A stretch of DNA of 64,000 nt from Winslowiella arboricola (lineage in GTDB: Bacteria > Pseudomonadota > Gammaproteobacteria > Enterobacterales > Enterobacteriaceae). The stretch is from positions 124,001 through 188,000 of the forward strand of contig NZ_JAODIM010000043.1 of assembly GCF_025527015.1 (NCBI RefSeq), written 5' to 3'. Each line of letters begins with the position of its first letter. Position 1 is the first letter of the stretch. Shown here piece after piece: positions 27,416-39,362 of the stretch. A program made the translations under genes and the position numbers. The notes beneath the pieces are model-generated. The model was not told the DNA's origin and ran no database searches. It saw only the letters and a list, made by a program, of their open reading frames with translations.

Positions 27416-28009
27416 CTACCAGTCAATCCCTTGCTGTGCCTGAATGCCGGCATCAAACGCATGTTTAACCGGTCGCATTTCGCTAACCGTATCCGCCCGT
27501 TCCAGAATCTCACGATGACAACCACGCCCGGTGATGATCACGCTTTGATGCGCAGGTCGCTGTTGCAGGGCGGTCAGCACCTCGTCCAATGGCAGATAAT
27601 CAAAACTGACCATATAAGTCAGCTCATCAAAAATCACTAAATCCAGCGTTTCATCCTGCAACATCCGCTTGCCATGCTGCCAGACCTGTAAACAGGCAGC
27701 AGTATCGGTTTCCCGATTCTGCGTATCCCAGGTAAAGCCGGTGGCCATCACCTGAAATTCGACACCAAAAGGTTCCAGTAAATTACGCTCGCCATTCGGC
27801 CACTCGCCTTTAATAAACTGGATCACACCAACGCGCTTTCCGTGGCCGACTGCACGCGTAGCGGTGCCAAACGCCGCCGTGGTTTTACCTTTGCCATTGC
27901 CGGTAAACACCATCAGAATGCCGCGCGACGTGGTGGCGGTGGCAACGCGCGCATCGACCTGCTCTTTCAGACGCTGCTGGCGCTGCTGATGACGATCTTC
28001 AGCAGCCAT
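27416..28009 (-). CDS. btuR: Cob(I)yrinic acid a,c-diamide adenosyltransferase
   Basis: A 197-residue enzyme that transfers adenosyl from ATP to cobalt in corrinoids, making adenosylcobalamin. The P-loop GNGKGKTTAAFG (about residues 37-48) and VIFDELTYM (about 124-132) are typical. The length matches E. coli BtuR (CobO). Its ATG overlaps the yciK stop codon, as in E. coli, so the two are probably translated together. Confidence 0.95.
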   Translation of the reverse strand: MAAEDRHQQRQQRLKEQVDARVATATTSRGILMVFTGNGKGKTTAAFGTATRAVGHGKRVGVIQFIKGEWPNGERNLLEPFGVEFQVMATGFTWDTQNRETDTAACLQVWQHGKRMLQDETLDLVIFDELTYMVSFDYLPLDEVLTALQQRPAHQSVIITGRGCHREILERADTVSEMRPVKHAFDAGIQAQQGIDW

Positions 28010-28770
28010 TATTCTGCGGCTCCCACTTTGCGGCCTGGCTGCGCATCATAACTGACGCCGGTTTTACGGCGGCTGTCATCACCCATTAAATAAAGGTAGA
28101 GCGGCATAATATCCGCCGGCGTTTTCAGCTTCGCGGCATCTTCCTGCGGGAAGGCGCTGGCGCGCATTTTGGTACGGGTGCCGCCGGGATTAATGCAGTT
28201 AACGCGCAGATGGCGACTGTCATACTCATCGGCCAGCACCTGCATCATGCCCTCGGTCGCGAATTTTGATACCGCGTAAGCTCCCCAGCCGGCACGACCA
28301 GTACGGCCAACGCTGGAACTGGTAAACACCAGCGAACCACTGTCGGATTTCAGCAGTAGCGGCAACAGCGCCTGGGTCAGGAAGAAGGTGGCATCGACAT
28401 TCACCTGCATCACCTGCTGCCAGACCGCCGGTTGTAGCTGTTCCAGCGGCACAATATCGCCCAGCACTCCGGCGTTATGCAGCACCCCGTCCAGACGCGG
28501 ATAGTGCTCGCTGACCGCCTCTGCCAGCTGCTGGCAGCTCTCCGGCGTCGCCTGCTCCATATCCAGCGTAAACCAGCGGGCCGAACCTTTGCCCAGCGCA
28601 TTCACTTCGTCACTGACTTGCTGCAGTTTTTGTGCATTACGGCCCAGCAGCACCAGTTCAGCGCCGTAGCGCGCGTAGGTCAGCGCTGCTTCGCGGCCAA
28701 TGCCGTCGCTGGCGCCGGTGACCAGAATAATTCGATGGTTAAGCAGATCGCTTTTTGGTTGATAGTGCAC
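28009..28770 (-). CDS. yciK: YciK, short-chain dehydrogenase family oxidoreductase
   Basis: A 253-residue protein with a Rossmann fold. The NAD(P) motif is TGASDGIG (about residues 19-26), followed by NAG in LHNAGVLG, a catalytic Ser in TSSSVGR, and YAVSK with catalytic Tyr and Lys. Substrate unknown. I chose the GTG start at 28770, which gives the family opening MHYQPKSDLLN and has AGAGG eight bases upstream; longer frames with ATG at 28788 or 28893 are less like relatives. It overlaps btuR by one base. Confidence 0.92.
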   Translation of the reverse strand: MHYQPKSDLLNHRIILVTGASDGIGREAALTYARYGAELVLLGRNAQKLQQVSDEVNALGKGSARWFTLDMEQATPESCQQLAEAVSEHYPRLDGVLHNAGVLGDIVPLEQLQPAVWQQVMQVNVDATFFLTQALLPLLLKSDSGSLVFTSSSVGRTGRAGWGAYAVSKFATEGMMQVLADEYDSRHLRVNCINPGGTRTKMRASAFPQEDAAKLKTPADIMPLYLYLMGDDSRRKTGVSYDAQPGRKVGAAE

Positions 28771-28971
28771 AGCATGTTCCTCTGGCATAAATAGCTCTGG
28801 CAATAATAGTGGCTCGTCCTGAATAAAGTGTTTTATGCCTGAAAAAAGCAGTGAGTACAATGCTGACAGGGGGCAATTCGGGCTGTTGCACACTGAATCA
28901 GGCGACGAAGCGCATCCAGTCAGCTAAACTAAGGGCTGGCCCCTAATGCTATGTAAATCAAGGCGGATTGA

Positions 28972-30021
28972 GTGGAATTACTCTCATATTATGGATTGTT
29001 TTTAGCCAAAACAGTGACGGTGGTGGTGGCGATTGCGGCGATTGCGATCATTTTTGTCAATCTGGCACAGCGTAAACGCGCGCAAAGTGGACAGTTAAAA
29101 GTCACTCATCTTGGCGATCAATACCGCGAGATGAAAGATGACATGATGCTGGCGAAGATGAAGCATCACGATCAGAAGCTGTGGCATAAGTCGCGTAAGA
29201 AACAGGATAAACAGGAAGCGAAGGTCGCTAAACAGCGTGCGAAGCAGGGCCTGAAAAGTGACAGCGGCAAATCCACGCTGTGGGTGCTGGATTTCAAAGG
29301 CAGTATGGATGCCGGTGAAGTGGCTTCACTGCGTGAAGAGATTTCGGCGGTGATGGCGGTGGCCAGCGCCAGTGACGAAGTGCTGCTACGGCTGGAAAGT
29401 CCGGGCGGTGTGGTGCACGGTTATGGTCTTGCGTCATCGCAGCTGCAGCGTTTGCGTCAGCAGGGCATTCGTCTGACGGTGGCGGTGGATAAAGTGGCGG
29501 CCAGCGGCGGCTATATGATGGCCTGTGTGGCCGATCGCATCGTGGCGGCGCCTTTCTCAATTATTGGCTCGATTGGCGTAGTGGCGCAGATCCCAAACTT
29601 TAATCGTCTGCTAAAACGCAACGATATTGATGTCGAACTGCACACCGCCGGAGAATATAAACGCACACTGACGCTGTTTGGTGAAAACACCGATCAGGGA
29701 CGTGAGAAATTTCGCGAAGACCTGAATGAAACTCATCTGCTGTTTAAGCAGTTTGTCCATGATATGCGTCCGTCACTGGATATCGATCAGGTCGCAACCG
29801 GAGAGCACTGGTTCGGTAGCCAGGCGCTGGAAAAAGGCCTGATTGACACTATCGGCACCAGCGATGATCTGATTATTGCCGAGATGGATAAATTTGAAGT
29901 GATCGCCGTACGTTACGTACGACGTAAACGCATGATGGATCGCTTTACCAGCAGCGCTGCAGCCAGCGCTGAGCGTCTGCTGTTAAAGTTCTGGCAGCGC
30001 GGTGAGAAACCACTGCTGTAA
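28972..30021 (+). CDS. sohB: SohB, membrane-anchored S49-family protease
   Basis: A 349-residue serine protease of the SppA family. One N-terminal membrane helix (about residues 9-30) is followed by a long basic coiled region (60-95, many Lys and Gln), then the S49 domain. The nucleophile is in AASGGYMMAC (about residue 178-180) and the general base Lys in AGEYKRTLT (about residue 230). E. coli SohB was found as a multicopy suppressor of htrA. The start is GTG, supported by conservation of MELLSYYGLFLAK. It is divergent from yciK. Confidence 0.94.
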   Translation: MELLSYYGLFLAKTVTVVVAIAAIAIIFVNLAQRKRAQSGQLKVTHLGDQYREMKDDMMLAKMKHHDQKLWHKSRKKQDKQEAKVAKQRAKQGLKSDSGKSTLWVLDFKGSMDAGEVASLREEISAVMAVASASDEVLLRLESPGGVVHGYGLASSQLQRLRQQGIRLTVAVDKVAASGGYMMACVADRIVAAPFSIIGSIGVVAQIPNFNRLLKRNDIDVELHTAGEYKRTLTLFGENTDQGREKFREDLNETHLLFKQFVHDMRPSLDIDQVATGEHWFGSQALEKGLIDTIGTSDDLIIAEMDKFEVIAVRYVRRKRMMDRFTSSAAASAERLLLKFWQRGEKPLL

Positions 30022-30026
30022 TCACT

Positions 30027-30048
30027 AAGGCCCGGTTCGCCGGGCCTT
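30027..30048. terminator. UUCG-loop hairpin between sohB and yciN
   Basis: AAGGCCCGG, TTCG loop, CCGGGCCTT: a perfect nine-base stem with the very stable UUCG tetraloop between two converging genes. It overlaps the yciN stop codon. Confidence 0.8.
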
Positions 30049-30301
30049 ACTCTTCCTTCAGGTGATACTGCGCAGAGAGTTGCAGCGCCAGAAATTTAAA
30101 TACGTTAAATACCGTGGTACTTTTGCTGGTCGGCAAGCCTTGTTCATCGAGAAAATAGTTACCGCGGAATACCAGAATATTGCCACTCTGTTCGACGCCG
30201 GTAGCTTCCATGCCAGCGAAATAGTTCTCATGTTCCACAATCAGCGCATTGGCTTTTACCAGCAGGGCCGCAGCATCAATTGGCTGTGTGTCAGCGTACA
30301 T
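30047..30301 (-). CDS. yciN: YciN family protein
   Basis: An 84-residue cytoplasmic protein matching E. coli YciN in length and pattern ([48 protein letters not shown]). Small, acidic, no known function. It lies convergent to sohB and is followed on the other side by the topA upstream region. Confidence 0.9.
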   Translation of the reverse strand: MYADTQPIDAAALLVKANALIVEHENYFAGMEATGVEQSGNILVFRGNYFLDEQGLPTSKSTTVFNVFKFLALQLSAQYHLKEE

Positions 30302-30705
30302 ATTTTAATCTCCTTTTTACAAATCGTGATTTCCTTCTATATTACTTGCCTGCAAACGAAATCGGCAAACCCTGTGAGCGATTTTGACGGACGGAAAAAT
30401 GGCCACTGACTGGCATAAACTTGCCTGAGATGCTAATTAAGTTGCGTATCAGATTTTATCAGGTACAGTGTGGGCGTTTCTGGTTCCGGGCGTAAAACAG
30501 GGTTTATTGATGAACCAGCAGATGCGAGTGTTAAGTTAAAAGATGTCGTTAATCAGCAGGTTGGAGTGACGCATTTACGGTAATATGCAGTCTGGCATCA
30601 CAGGGTTGAAATCAGCCGGTACCGCTGCAATATCATTATCGCGCTGCAAATGTCCCGATAAGCGCCGCCACTACATTCGGAAGTTTTCATTAGGTAAAGG
30701 TAAAT
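30302..30705. other. Upstream region of topA
   Basis: 404 bases with no convincing gene. In E. coli the topA promoters respond to supercoiling, stationary phase and heat; they are expected in this stretch but I could not assign individual boxes with confidence. AAGG lies just before the topA ATG. Confidence 0.5.
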
Positions 30706-33309
30706 ATGGGTAAAGCTCTCGTAATAGTTGAGTCCCCGGCAAAGGCCAAAACAATCAATAAATATCTCGGTAATGACTACGTGGTTAAATCCAGCGTCGG
30801 TCATATACGCGATTTGCCGACCAGTGGTTCAACAGTTAAAAAGAGCGCTGACTCTACAACCAGTAAAGCCCCCAAGAAAAAGGTTAAGAAGGACGAAAAA
30901 GCGGCATTAGTAAGCCGTATGGGCGTCGACCCTTATCATGGTTGGGAAGCCGATTATCAGATTTTGCCCGGCAAAGAGAAAGTGGTCGCCGAGCTGAAAT
31001 CGTTAGCTGAGAATGCTGACCATATCTATCTCGCAACGGACCTTGACCGCGAAGGGGAAGCCATTGCCTGGCACCTGCGGGAAGTGATCGGTGGCGATGA
31101 ATCACGCTACAGCCGCGTGGTATTTAACGAAATTACTAAAAATGCGATTCAACAGGCGTTCGAAAAACCGGGCGAGCTGAATATCGATCGTGTTAACGCC
31201 CAGCAGGCGCGCCGCTTTATGGACCGCGTGGTGGGCTATATGGTCTCGCCATTGTTGTGGAAAAAGATCGCCCGTGGACTCTCTGCTGGCCGCGTACAGT
31301 CGGTTGCGGTACGTCTGGTCGTGGAGCGTGAGCGCGAGATTAAAGCCTTTGTTCCGGAAGAGTACTGGGAACTGGATGCCGATCTGACTACGCCGAAAGG
31401 CAGCGATCTGCCCATGCAGGTCACCCATCAGGGTGATAAGCCGTTCCGTCCGGTAAAAGGTGAGCAGACCCACGCCGCCGTCAGCCTGCTGGAAAAAGCG
31501 CGTTATGTGGTTTCTGACCGCGAAGACAAGCCAACCAGCAGCAAGCCGGGCGCACCTTATATAACCTCGACGCTGCAGCAGGCGGCGAGCACCCGTCTGG
31601 GCTTCGGCGTTAAGAAGACGATGATGATGGCGCAGCGCCTGTATGAAGCGGGTCACATCACTTACATGCGTACCGACTCCACCAACCTGAGTCAGGATGC
31701 GGTGGCGATGGTGCGTGATTATGTGAAAGAGAGTTTCGGCGCGAAATATTTGCCGAAAGATGCGCTCACCTACGCCAGCAAAGACAATTCACAGGAAGCG
31801 CACGAAGCGATTCGTCCTTCTGATGTTAATGTGCAGGCCGAACAGCTGAAAGATATGGAAGCCGATGCGCAGAAACTGTATCAGTTGATCTGGCGCCAGT
31901 TTGTCGCCTGTCAGATGATGCCTGCGCAGTATGATTCCACCACACTGACCGTGACCGCTGGTGATTTCAAACTGAAGGCGAAAGGCCGTACGCTGCGTTT
32001 CGATGGCTGGACCAAAGTGATGCCAGCACTGCGTAAGGGCGATGAAGATCGTACCCTGCCGCCAGTGAATGTCGGCGAAGAGCTTAGTCTGCAACAGCTG
32101 AAACCCAGCCAGCACTTTACCAAACCGCCTGCGCGTTTCAGTGAAGCTTCGCTGGTGCGTGAGCTGGAAAAACGCGGTATTGGCCGTCCATCGACCTATG
32201 CTTCGATTATCTCCACCATTCAGGATCGTGGCTATGTCCGCGTTGAAAGCCGTCGTTTCTACGCGGAAAAAATGGGTGAGATTGTTACCGACCGTTTAGA
32301 GTCTAACTTCCGTGAGCTGATGAACTACGACTTCACCGCGCATATGGAAAGCAGCCTCGACGAAGTGGCAAACAATGAAGCGCAGTGGAAAGGCGTACTG
32401 GATAAGTTCTTTGGTGAATTCAGCCAGCAGCTCGAACAGGCAGAGAAAGATCCTGAAGAGGGCGGCATGCAGCCAAACCAGATGGTGCTGACCACCATCG
32501 ACTGTCCGACCTGTAGCCGCCAGATGGGGATTCGTACCGCCAGTACCGGTGTATTCCTTGGCTGTTCCGGTTACGCTTTGCCGCCGAAAGAGCGCTGTAA
32601 GCAGACCATCAACCTGATTCCGGAAAATGAAGTTCTTAATATTCTGGAAGGGGATGATGCGGAGACTAACGCCCTGCGTGCCCGTCATCGTTGCCAGAAG
32701 TGTGGCACCGCGATGGACAGCTATCTGATTGATAACCAGCGCAAGCTGCACGTATGTGGTAATAACCCGGGTTGCGACGGTTATGAAATCGAGCAGGGTG
32801 AGTTCCGCATCAAGGGCTATGACGGCCCGATTGTTGAGTGTGAGAAATGTGGTTCTGAAATGCACCTGAAAATGGGGCGTTTTGGTAAATACATGGCCTG
32901 CACCAATGACGACTGCAAAAATACCCGTAAGATCCTGCGTAATGGTGATGTTGCGCCACCGAAAGAAGATCCGGTGCCGTTACCTGAACTGCAGTGTGAC
33001 AAATCCGACGCTTACTTTGTATTGCGTGATGGCGCCGCCGGTGTATTCCTTGCCGCGAATACCTTCCCGAAATCACGTGAAACGCGGGCGCCGTTGGTCT
33101 CTGAGCTGAAACGCTTTAAAGATCGTCTGCCGGAGAAACTGAGCTATCTGGCCGATGCGCCGGAAGCCGATGACGAAGGCAACGCTACCGTGGTGCGCTT
33201 CAGTCGCAAAACCAAGCAGCAGTATGTCAGTTCAGAGAAAGAGGGCAAAGCCACTGGCTGGTCCGCGTTCTTTGTTGATGGCAAATGGCAGGTGACGAAG
33301 AAGAAGTAA
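30706..33309 (+). CDS. topA: DNA topoisomerase I
   Basis: An 867-residue type IA topoisomerase that relaxes negative supercoils by a single-strand passage mechanism. The Toprim domain opens with [13 protein letters not shown] and has the acidic triad region [13 protein letters not shown]. The catalytic Tyr320 is in [13 protein letters not shown]-terminal zinc ribbons are visible as [15 protein letters not shown] and CEKCGSEM with their paired cysteines, followed by a basic end. The length is two residues more than E. coli TopA. A palindromic repeat follows the stop. Confidence 0.97.
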   Translation: MGKALVIVESPAKAKTINKYLGNDYVVKSSVGHIRDLPTSGSTVKKSADSTTSKAPKKKVKKDEKAALVSRMGVDPYHGWEADYQILPGKEKVVAELKSLAENADHIYLATDLDREGEAIAWHLREVIGGDESRYSRVVFNEITKNAIQQAFEKPGELNIDRVNAQQARRFMDRVVGYMVSPLLWKKIARGLSAGRVQSVAVRLVVEREREIKAFVPEEYWELDADLTTPKGSDLPMQVTHQGDKPFRPVKGEQTHAAVSLLEKARYVVSDREDKPTSSKPGAPYITSTLQQAASTRLGFGVKKTMMMAQRLYEAGHITYMRTDSTNLSQDAVAMVRDYVKESFGAKYLPKDALTYASKDNSQEAHEAIRPSDVNVQAEQLKDMEADAQKLYQLIWRQFVACQMMPAQYDSTTLTVTAGDFKLKAKGRTLRFDGWTKVMPALRKGDEDRTLPPVNVGEELSLQQLKPSQHFTKPPARFSEASLVRELEKRGIGRPSTYASIISTIQDRGYVRVESRRFYAEKMGEIVTDRLESNFRELMNYDFTAHMESSLDEVANNEAQWKGVLDKFFGEFSQQLEQAEKDPEEGGMQPNQMVLTTIDCPTCSRQMGIRTASTGVFLGCSGYALPPKERCKQTINLIPENEVLNILEGDDAETNALRARHRCQKCGTAMDSYLIDNQRKLHVCGNNPGCDGYEIEQGEFRIKGYDGPIVECEKCGSEMHLKMGRFGKYMACTNDDCKNTRKILRNGDVAPPKEDPVPLPELQCDKSDAYFVLRDGAAGVFLAANTFPKSRETRAPLVSELKRFKDRLPEKLSYLADAPEADDEGNATVVRFSRKTKQQYVSSEKEGKATGWSAFFVDGKWQVTKKK

Positions 33310-33316
33310 TTGATAG

Positions 33317-33341
33317 GGGAGCCGATAACGGCTCCCCTACA
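33317..33341. repeat. Palindromic repeat (type A) after topA
   Basis: A single A unit, GGGAGCCGATAACGGCTCCC plus CTACA, starts eight bases after the topA stop codon. It differs from the copies after rluB only in the central loop bases. Confidence 0.8.
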
Positions 33342-33419
33342 AGACCCTTTATTCCTGGCATCACCCCTGCTATAAACCCAGCCTTATATCGAAACGCTAT
33401 ACATATTTATAAAAAATGA

Positions 33420-34535
<1,116 letters not shown>

Positions 34536-34563
34536 CCGCTGCGATTGTTCAATCCGTCGAATT

Positions 34564-34587
34564 GGCCGCTAAGCGGCCTTTTTTTAT
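34564..34587 (+). terminator. cysB terminator
   Basis: GGCCGCT and AGCGGCC form a stem with a minimal loop, followed by seven T. It lies 28 bases after the cysB stop codon. Confidence 0.9.
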
Positions 34588-34589
34588 AA

Positions 34590-35037
34590 CCATTGGTACG
34601 ACTAACTGTCAGTAAGATAAACGGCAGTTACTATTTTTCTGTAAATGAAACATGTATCACATGTTTTCCTATTGTTTCCTTCTAAATGCGAAACAGTACA
34701 CACTTTTCAATGGCGAACTTTGCGTGCTGCCAGGATAATTCCCATACTCCAGTTATCGAGAGAATACAGAGCCATATCAGGAAAGGAGGTAAGTTAAAGA
34801 CTCCATTAAAATATGGAACTAATCTCGAATTATTCGGGAAATATTTGAGTTAAAGTTATATTTTAATTTCGTGCGTAACTTTAATTTCGCTTATCACCTG
34901 GTTTTGTTTTGATAAATAGTGTTAATCGATGGGCGCAGTAAAAATAACTGGATTTTGAGAAACAAACTGTTTAGGATTCGTCCTAAATCTTGATTGGTGT
35001 TAACAATCGTTTCTAATGAGAGTGATTATCAAAAACT
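34590..35037. other. Intergenic region upstream of ymiA with an operator-like palindrome
   Basis: This AT-rich stretch contains AAACATGT-ATC-ACATGTTT at 34648-34666, a perfect eight-base inverted repeat with a three-base spacer. Just before ymiA, TAATGAGAGTGATTATCA (about 35014-35031) is partly like a Fur box. No open frame is evident. Either element could regulate the small-protein genes downstream. Confidence 0.45.
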
Positions 35038-35187
35038 ATGGCTACTAGATTAACTGTACAGCCCGTGATTCGGGAGAAAGCGACCAAACATGAACGTCGT
35101 AGTTATACTCGCCGTCTTGCATGGTTGACGGTATTTGCCGCTTCAGCACTGTTTTGGGTTGTTGTAGCATGGTTGATTTGGAGCTAG
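35038..35187 (+). CDS. ymiA: YmiA family small membrane protein
   Basis: A 49-residue protein. A basic N-terminal half (HERRSYTRR) leads into one membrane helix (LAWLTVFAASALFWVVVAWLIW), which matches the E. coli YmiA pattern WLAVFLGSALFWVVVA. The N-terminus should stay in the cytoplasm by the positive-inside rule. It keeps the E. coli position between cysB and acnA. No clear ribosome site was found. Function unknown. Confidence 0.75.
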   Translation: MATRLTVQPVIREKATKHERRSYTRRLAWLTVFAASALFWVVVAWLIWS

Positions 35188-35200
35188 TGAGGGTTAAATC

Positions 35201-35374
35201 ATGTTTGAACAGGCACTGATACGCAAGCCTCAACAAGTACGTGATATGAAATCCGGTTATTGCAAAAGCAATCATAAAACCGATGAAGACGTCTGCATCC
35301 CGGACTCCTGGAGTCTTAGCAGCCTGCAACGCAGCTTTATTGAATCCATGATCGACGATAAAAAAAGTAAATAA
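35201..35374 (+). CDS. yciX: YciX-like small protein
   Basis: A 57-residue soluble protein that begins 13 bases after ymiA, so the two are probably co-transcribed. It ends in SLQRSFIESMIDD, a segment I recall as shared with YciX of E. coli. Two cysteines (residues 21 and 32) are present. GAGGG lies seven bases before the ATG. Function unknown; the name rests mainly on position and the C-terminal motif. Confidence 0.6.
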   Translation: MFEQALIRKPQQVRDMKSGYCKSNHKTDEDVCIPDSWSLSSLQRSFIESMIDDKKSK

Positions 35375-35564
35375 CAGCAATTATCAGCATCACCCCTCGT
35401 GGCTGACATCATAATTCAAATAGCTTTACCCAATTCAGAGCCTCACTTTCGGCTCGGGCTGCTTACAGCCCTTTGCACTAAAACGGTGAAATCAAATTAG
35501 CCAACCGCAATTTGATTTATGTTGTACACCCGACTGACCGGACGCCGGTCTTAGCGAGTTAATA

Positions 35565-35651
35565 ATGAATATTGCACCTGTATCCTGGCTTACTACTTTC
35601 GCGTTTTCACTGGCTATTTGGGCGAGCGTCGCGTGGGTAATAATGCAATAA
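35565..35651 (+). CDS. ymiC: YmiC-like 28-residue membrane peptide
   Basis: ATG at 35565 opens a 28-codon frame with one hydrophobic helix (SWLTTFAFSLAIWASVAWVIM). Its pattern follows E. coli YmiC (SWMGAFSLSMLFWAELLWII), and the gene has the same place, just upstream of acnA. GCGAGT lies upstream as a weak ribosome site. The stop is followed within 25 bases by a strong hairpin. Function unknown. Confidence 0.65.
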   Translation: MNIAPVSWLTTFAFSLAIWASVAWVIMQ

Positions 35652-35674
35652 AATTGCATTAAATGTTAAAGATG

Positions 35675-35706
35675 CGCCCCGGTGATTAATTTCACTGGGG
35701 CGTTTT
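35675..35706 (+). terminator. Terminator between ymiC and acnA
   Basis: An imperfect stem (CGCCCCgGTGa with tCACtGGGGCG) closes on a six-base AT loop and is followed by TTTT. It separates the small-gene unit from acnA. Confidence 0.8.
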
Positions 35707-35837
35707 AGTTTCTATGGTTCTTACTTCTGTTGTCATTTCGTGTTGTTATCAAAACGTTAACGCCTGTTTATACTATCTTTAATACTAACCCTGTAATCAC
35801 TCGGGTTTTTGTTGCCAGATAATGATAAGGAGGAGTT

Positions 35838-38516
35838 ATGTCGTTAACCCTACGCGAAATCAGCCAGGACACACTGGACGTCGATGGCCAGCGCTACCAT
35901 TTTTATAGTCTCCCGCGCGCCGCGCAACAGCTTGGTGATCTCTCCCGCTTACCCAAATCAATGAAAGTGCTGCTGGAAAACCTGCTGCGCTGGCAGGATG
36001 GCGATTCCGTTACTACCGAAGATATTCAGGCGCTGGTGGGCTGGCTGAAAAACGCCCATGCCGATCGCGAAATTGCCTATCGTCCGGCACGCGTACTGAT
36101 GCAGGATTTTACCGGCGTACCGGCGGTGGTCGATCTGGCGGCGATGCGTGAAGCGGTAAAACGTCTTGGCGGCAATGTGGCGAAAGTGAATCCCCTGTCG
36201 CCAGTTGATCTGGTGATTGACCACTCGGTCACCGTCGACCGTTTTGGTGATGATGATGCCTTCGAAGAGAACGTACGGCTGGAGATGGAACGCAACCATG
36301 AACGCTACGTTTTTCTGCGCTGGGGGCAAAAAGCATTTAATAAATTCAGCGTGGTGCCGCCGGGTACCGGCATTTGCCATCAGGTAAACCTTGAGTATCT
36401 GGGGAAAGCTATCTGGCATGAACAACTTGATGGCAAAGAGGTCGCTTATCCCGACACCCTGGTGGGTACCGATTCCCATACCACGATGATCAACGCGCTG
36501 GGCGTACTGGGCTGGGGTGTGGGTGGGATTGAGGCGGAAGCCGCGATGCTCGGACAACCGGTATCGATGCTGATCCCTGATGTGGTTGGTTTTAAGCTTA
36601 CCGGTAAACTCCAGCCTGGCATTACCGCCACCGATCTGGTGCTGACCGTGACGCAGATGCTGCGTAAACATGGTGTGGTGGGGAAATTTGTCGAATTCTA
36701 TGGCGATGGCCTCGACGATTTGCCGCTGGCGGATCGTGCGACTATCGCTAATATGGCGCCGGAATATGGCGCCACCTGCGGCTTCTTCCCGATTGATGAC
36801 ATTACTCTTAGCTATATGAAACTCACCGGACGCAGCACCGAACAGGTAGCGCTGGTTGAAGCCTATGCTAAACATCAGGGTATGTGGCGTCATCATGGTG
36901 ATGAGCCGGTATTCACCAGTTCACTGGCGCTGGATATGGCGACGGTTGAGGCGAGTCTCGCCGGACCAAAACGTCCGCAGGATCGCGTTTCGCTCGGTGA
37001 TGTGCCGCAGGCCTTTCAGCAGAGTAATCAGCTGGAAGTGAATCAGGCGCTTAAACCGCATACCGCAGTCAGTTACCGTGATAACGGTCAGCAGTATGAG
37101 CTGAAAGATGGCGCGGTGGTGATCGCTGCGATCACTTCCTGTACCAACACGTCTAACCCCAGCGTGCTAATGGCGGCAGGTCTGCTGGCGAAAAAAGCGC
37201 TGGAACGGGGACTGAATCGTAAACCCTGGGTTAAAGCCTCGCTGGCGCCGGGGTCGAAAGTGGTTTCCGATTATCTTGCGGTGGCGCGTCTGACGCCTTA
37301 TCTCGATAAGCTCGGATTTAACCTTGTGGGTTACGGCTGTACCACCTGTATTGGTAACTCCGGTCCGCTGCCGGATGCGATTGAACGTGCGATTAAGCAG
37401 GGCGACCTGACCGTTGCGGCAGTGCTTTCCGGCAACCGTAATTTTGAAGGACGCATCCACCCTTATGTAAAAACCAACTGGCTGGCCTCGCCACCGCTGG
37501 TGGTGGCCTATGCGCTGGCCGGCAATATGAATATTAATCTGCAGAGCGAACCGCTGGGTGAAGATCTCACCGGTAAGCCGGTGTATCTGCAAGATATCTG
37601 GCCATCACCGGAAGAGATCGCTGAAGCGGTGCAGCAGGTATCAACGGATATGTTCCGCAAGGAGTATGCAGAAGTATTTGAGGGCACCCCGGAGTGGCAG
37701 CAGATCAAAGTCAGCGAAGCCGCCACCTATGACTGGGATGGCGACTCCACTTATATACGCCTCTCTCCGTTCTTCGACGAGATGGGCAAACACCCTGAAG
37801 CAGTAAAAGATATTAAAGGCGCGCGTATTCTGGCGATCCTCGGCGATTCGGTGACCACGGATCATATTTCGCCAGCGGGGAGTATTAAAGCGGAGAGTCC
37901 GGCAGGGCGCTACCTGTTAAAACATGGCGTTGAGCGCGGCGATTTTAACTCCTACGGCTCGCGCCGCGGTAACCACGAAGTGATGATGCGCGGCACCTTC
38001 GCCAATATCCGTATTCGCAATGAAATGGTGCCGGGGGTGGAAGGTGGCGTAACGCGGCATGTGCCGGGCGATGAGCCGCTGGATATCTACGATGCCGCGA
38101 TGCAGTATCAGCAGGAAGGGGTACCGCTGGCGGTGATTGCCGGTAAAGAGTATGGCTCCGGTTCCAGTCGCGACTGGGCGGCGAAAGGCCCGCGCCTGCT
38201 TGGCGTGCGCGTGGTGATTGCCGAATCCTTCGAGCGTATTCACCGTTCTAACCTGATTGGCATGGGAATTTTGCCGCTGGAGTTCCCGCCGGGCATGACG
38301 CGTAAAACGCTGAACCTGAGCGGTGATGAGCAAATTGATGTGGAAAATCTGACGCTGTTGCAGGCGGGGGGCACAGTGGCGGTGAGGCTGACGCGGGCGG
38401 ATGGTAGCCAGCAGCTCATTGATACCCGCTGTCGTATTGATACCGGTAATGAACTGACCTACTACCGCAATGACGGTATTCTGCACTATGTCATACGCAA
38501 TATGTTGCGCGATTAG
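35838..38516 (+). CDS. acnA: Aconitate hydratase A
   Basis: An 892-residue aconitase that interconverts citrate and isocitrate in the TCA cycle; in E. coli AcnA is the stable, stress- and iron-responsive isoenzyme that can also bind mRNA. Iron-sulfur cysteines are in [13 protein letters not shown] and [14 protein letters not shown]. Substrate-binding motifs include [11 protein letters not shown] and [18 protein letters not shown] lies seven bases before the ATG. It is a single gene with hairpins at both ends. Confidence 0.97.
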   Translation: MSLTLREISQDTLDVDGQRYHFYSLPRAAQQLGDLSRLPKSMKVLLENLLRWQDGDSVTTEDIQALVGWLKNAHADREIAYRPARVLMQDFTGVPAVVDLAAMREAVKRLGGNVAKVNPLSPVDLVIDHSVTVDRFGDDDAFEENVRLEMERNHERYVFLRWGQKAFNKFSVVPPGTGICHQVNLEYLGKAIWHEQLDGKEVAYPDTLVGTDSHTTMINALGVLGWGVGGIEAEAAMLGQPVSMLIPDVVGFKLTGKLQPGITATDLVLTVTQMLRKHGVVGKFVEFYGDGLDDLPLADRATIANMAPEYGATCGFFPIDDITLSYMKLTGRSTEQVALVEAYAKHQGMWRHHGDEPVFTSSLALDMATVEASLAGPKRPQDRVSLGDVPQAFQQSNQLEVNQALKPHTAVSYRDNGQQYELKDGAVVIAAITSCTNTSNPSVLMAAGLLAKKALERGLNRKPWVKASLAPGSKVVSDYLAVARLTPYLDKLGFNLVGYGCTTCIGNSGPLPDAIERAIKQGDLTVAAVLSGNRNFEGRIHPYVKTNWLASPPLVVAYALAGNMNINLQSEPLGEDLTGKPVYLQDIWPSPEEIAEAVQQVSTDMFRKEYAEVFEGTPEWQQIKVSEAATYDWDGDSTYIRLSPFFDEMGKHPEAVKDIKGARILAILGDSVTTDHISPAGSIKAESPAGRYLLKHGVERGDFNSYGSRRGNHEVMMRGTFANIRIRNEMVPGVEGGVTRHVPGDEPLDIYDAAMQYQQEGVPLAVIAGKEYGSGSSRDWAAKGPRLLGVRVVIAESFERIHRSNLIGMGILPLEFPPGMTRKTLNLSGDEQIDVENLTLLQAGGTVAVRLTRADGSQQLIDTRCRIDTGNELTYYRNDGILHYVIRNMLRD

Positions 38517-38522
38517 CAACAG

Positions 38523-38545
38523 AGCCGGGCAGTGCATGCCCGGCT
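38523..38545. terminator. Terminator between acnA and ribA
   Basis: AGCCGGGCA and TGCCCGGCT form a nine-base stem between the converging genes. The flanking T-runs are weak. Confidence 0.7.
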
Positions 38546-38552
38546 TAACAGC

Positions 38553-39146
38553 TTATTCTTTCGGTAACAAGTGGCCCATTTTGGCCGCTTTGGTATCGAG
38601 ATAATGGGCATTTTTTGGATTGCGTCCGACAATCAGTGGCACGCGCTCAACAATATTAATCCCCGCTTCACTCAGGATCTCCACTTTACGTGGGTTATTG
38701 GTCAGCAGACGCACTTCATTCACCCCCAGCAATTTGAACATATCGGCGCACAGGGTAAAGTCACGTTCATCAGCGGCAAAACCCAGCTGGTGGTTGGCTT
38801 CTACAGTATCGTAGCCTTTGTCCTGCAATGCATAAGCGCGAATTTTATTCAGCAGGCCGATATTACGACCTTCCTGGCGATGGTAAAGCAGGATACCGCG
38901 TCCGGTTTCGGCAATGGTATTTAACGCAGCTTCGAGCTGAAAACCGCAGTCGCAGCGTAAACTGAACAGTGCGTCGCCGGTCAGACACTCAGAATGAACG
39001 CGCGCCAGTACTGGATCGTTATTAGCAATATCGCCATAAACCAGAGCAAGATGATCATGCCCGGTTGCCAATTCTTCAAAACCAACCATCAGGAAATCTC
39101 CCCATGGCGTTGGCAGTTTGGCTTCTGCCACCCGTTTAAGCTGCAT
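38553..39146 (-). CDS. ribA: GTP cyclohydrolase II
   Basis: A 197-residue enzyme that opens GTP to start riboflavin synthesis. Zinc ligands Cys54, Cys65 and Cys67 are in [20 protein letters not shown]. The active-site stretch [14 protein letters not shown] and the [10 protein letters not shown] motif are intact. The start [12 protein letters not shown] matches E. coli RibA; the frame from 39185 adds 13 atypical residues. It is a single-domain protein, not fused to RibB. Confidence 0.95.
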   Translation of the reverse strand: MQLKRVAEAKLPTPWGDFLMVGFEELATGHDHLALVYGDIANNDPVLARVHSECLTGDALFSLRCDCGFQLEAALNTIAETGRGILLYHRQEGRNIGLLNKIRAYALQDKGYDTVEANHQLGFAADERDFTLCADMFKLLGVNEVRLLTNNPRKVEILSEAGINIVERVPLIVGRNPKNAHYLDTKAAKMGHLLPKE

Positions 39147-39362
39147 GTGACTCTCCGCAAACATCGTATCGGACCCGTCTGTCACGTTCGGGCCCTGGCA
39201 AAATGATTCATGAAAACGTGACTATTTTGCCATAATTGTCACGCTCATTCTCAGAATTGCGCTAATTTAAATGCACAAAGGCACGATAAGCAACCTGATA
39301 GTTAGCTTATTAATTTTAAGCAAGAAGTTATGCCGGAACCGTCTTCTTCACAAGGATGCATC

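Noticed and set aside
31102-31656. Open frame antisense to topA
   Set aside because: It is a shadow of the topA coding frame, with no ribosome site or recognisable motif.
35958-36896. Long open frame antisense to acnA (312 codons)
   Set aside because: It lies wholly within a certain aconitase gene on the other strand. Long antisense frames are common in GC-rich codon usage, and it has no family signature.
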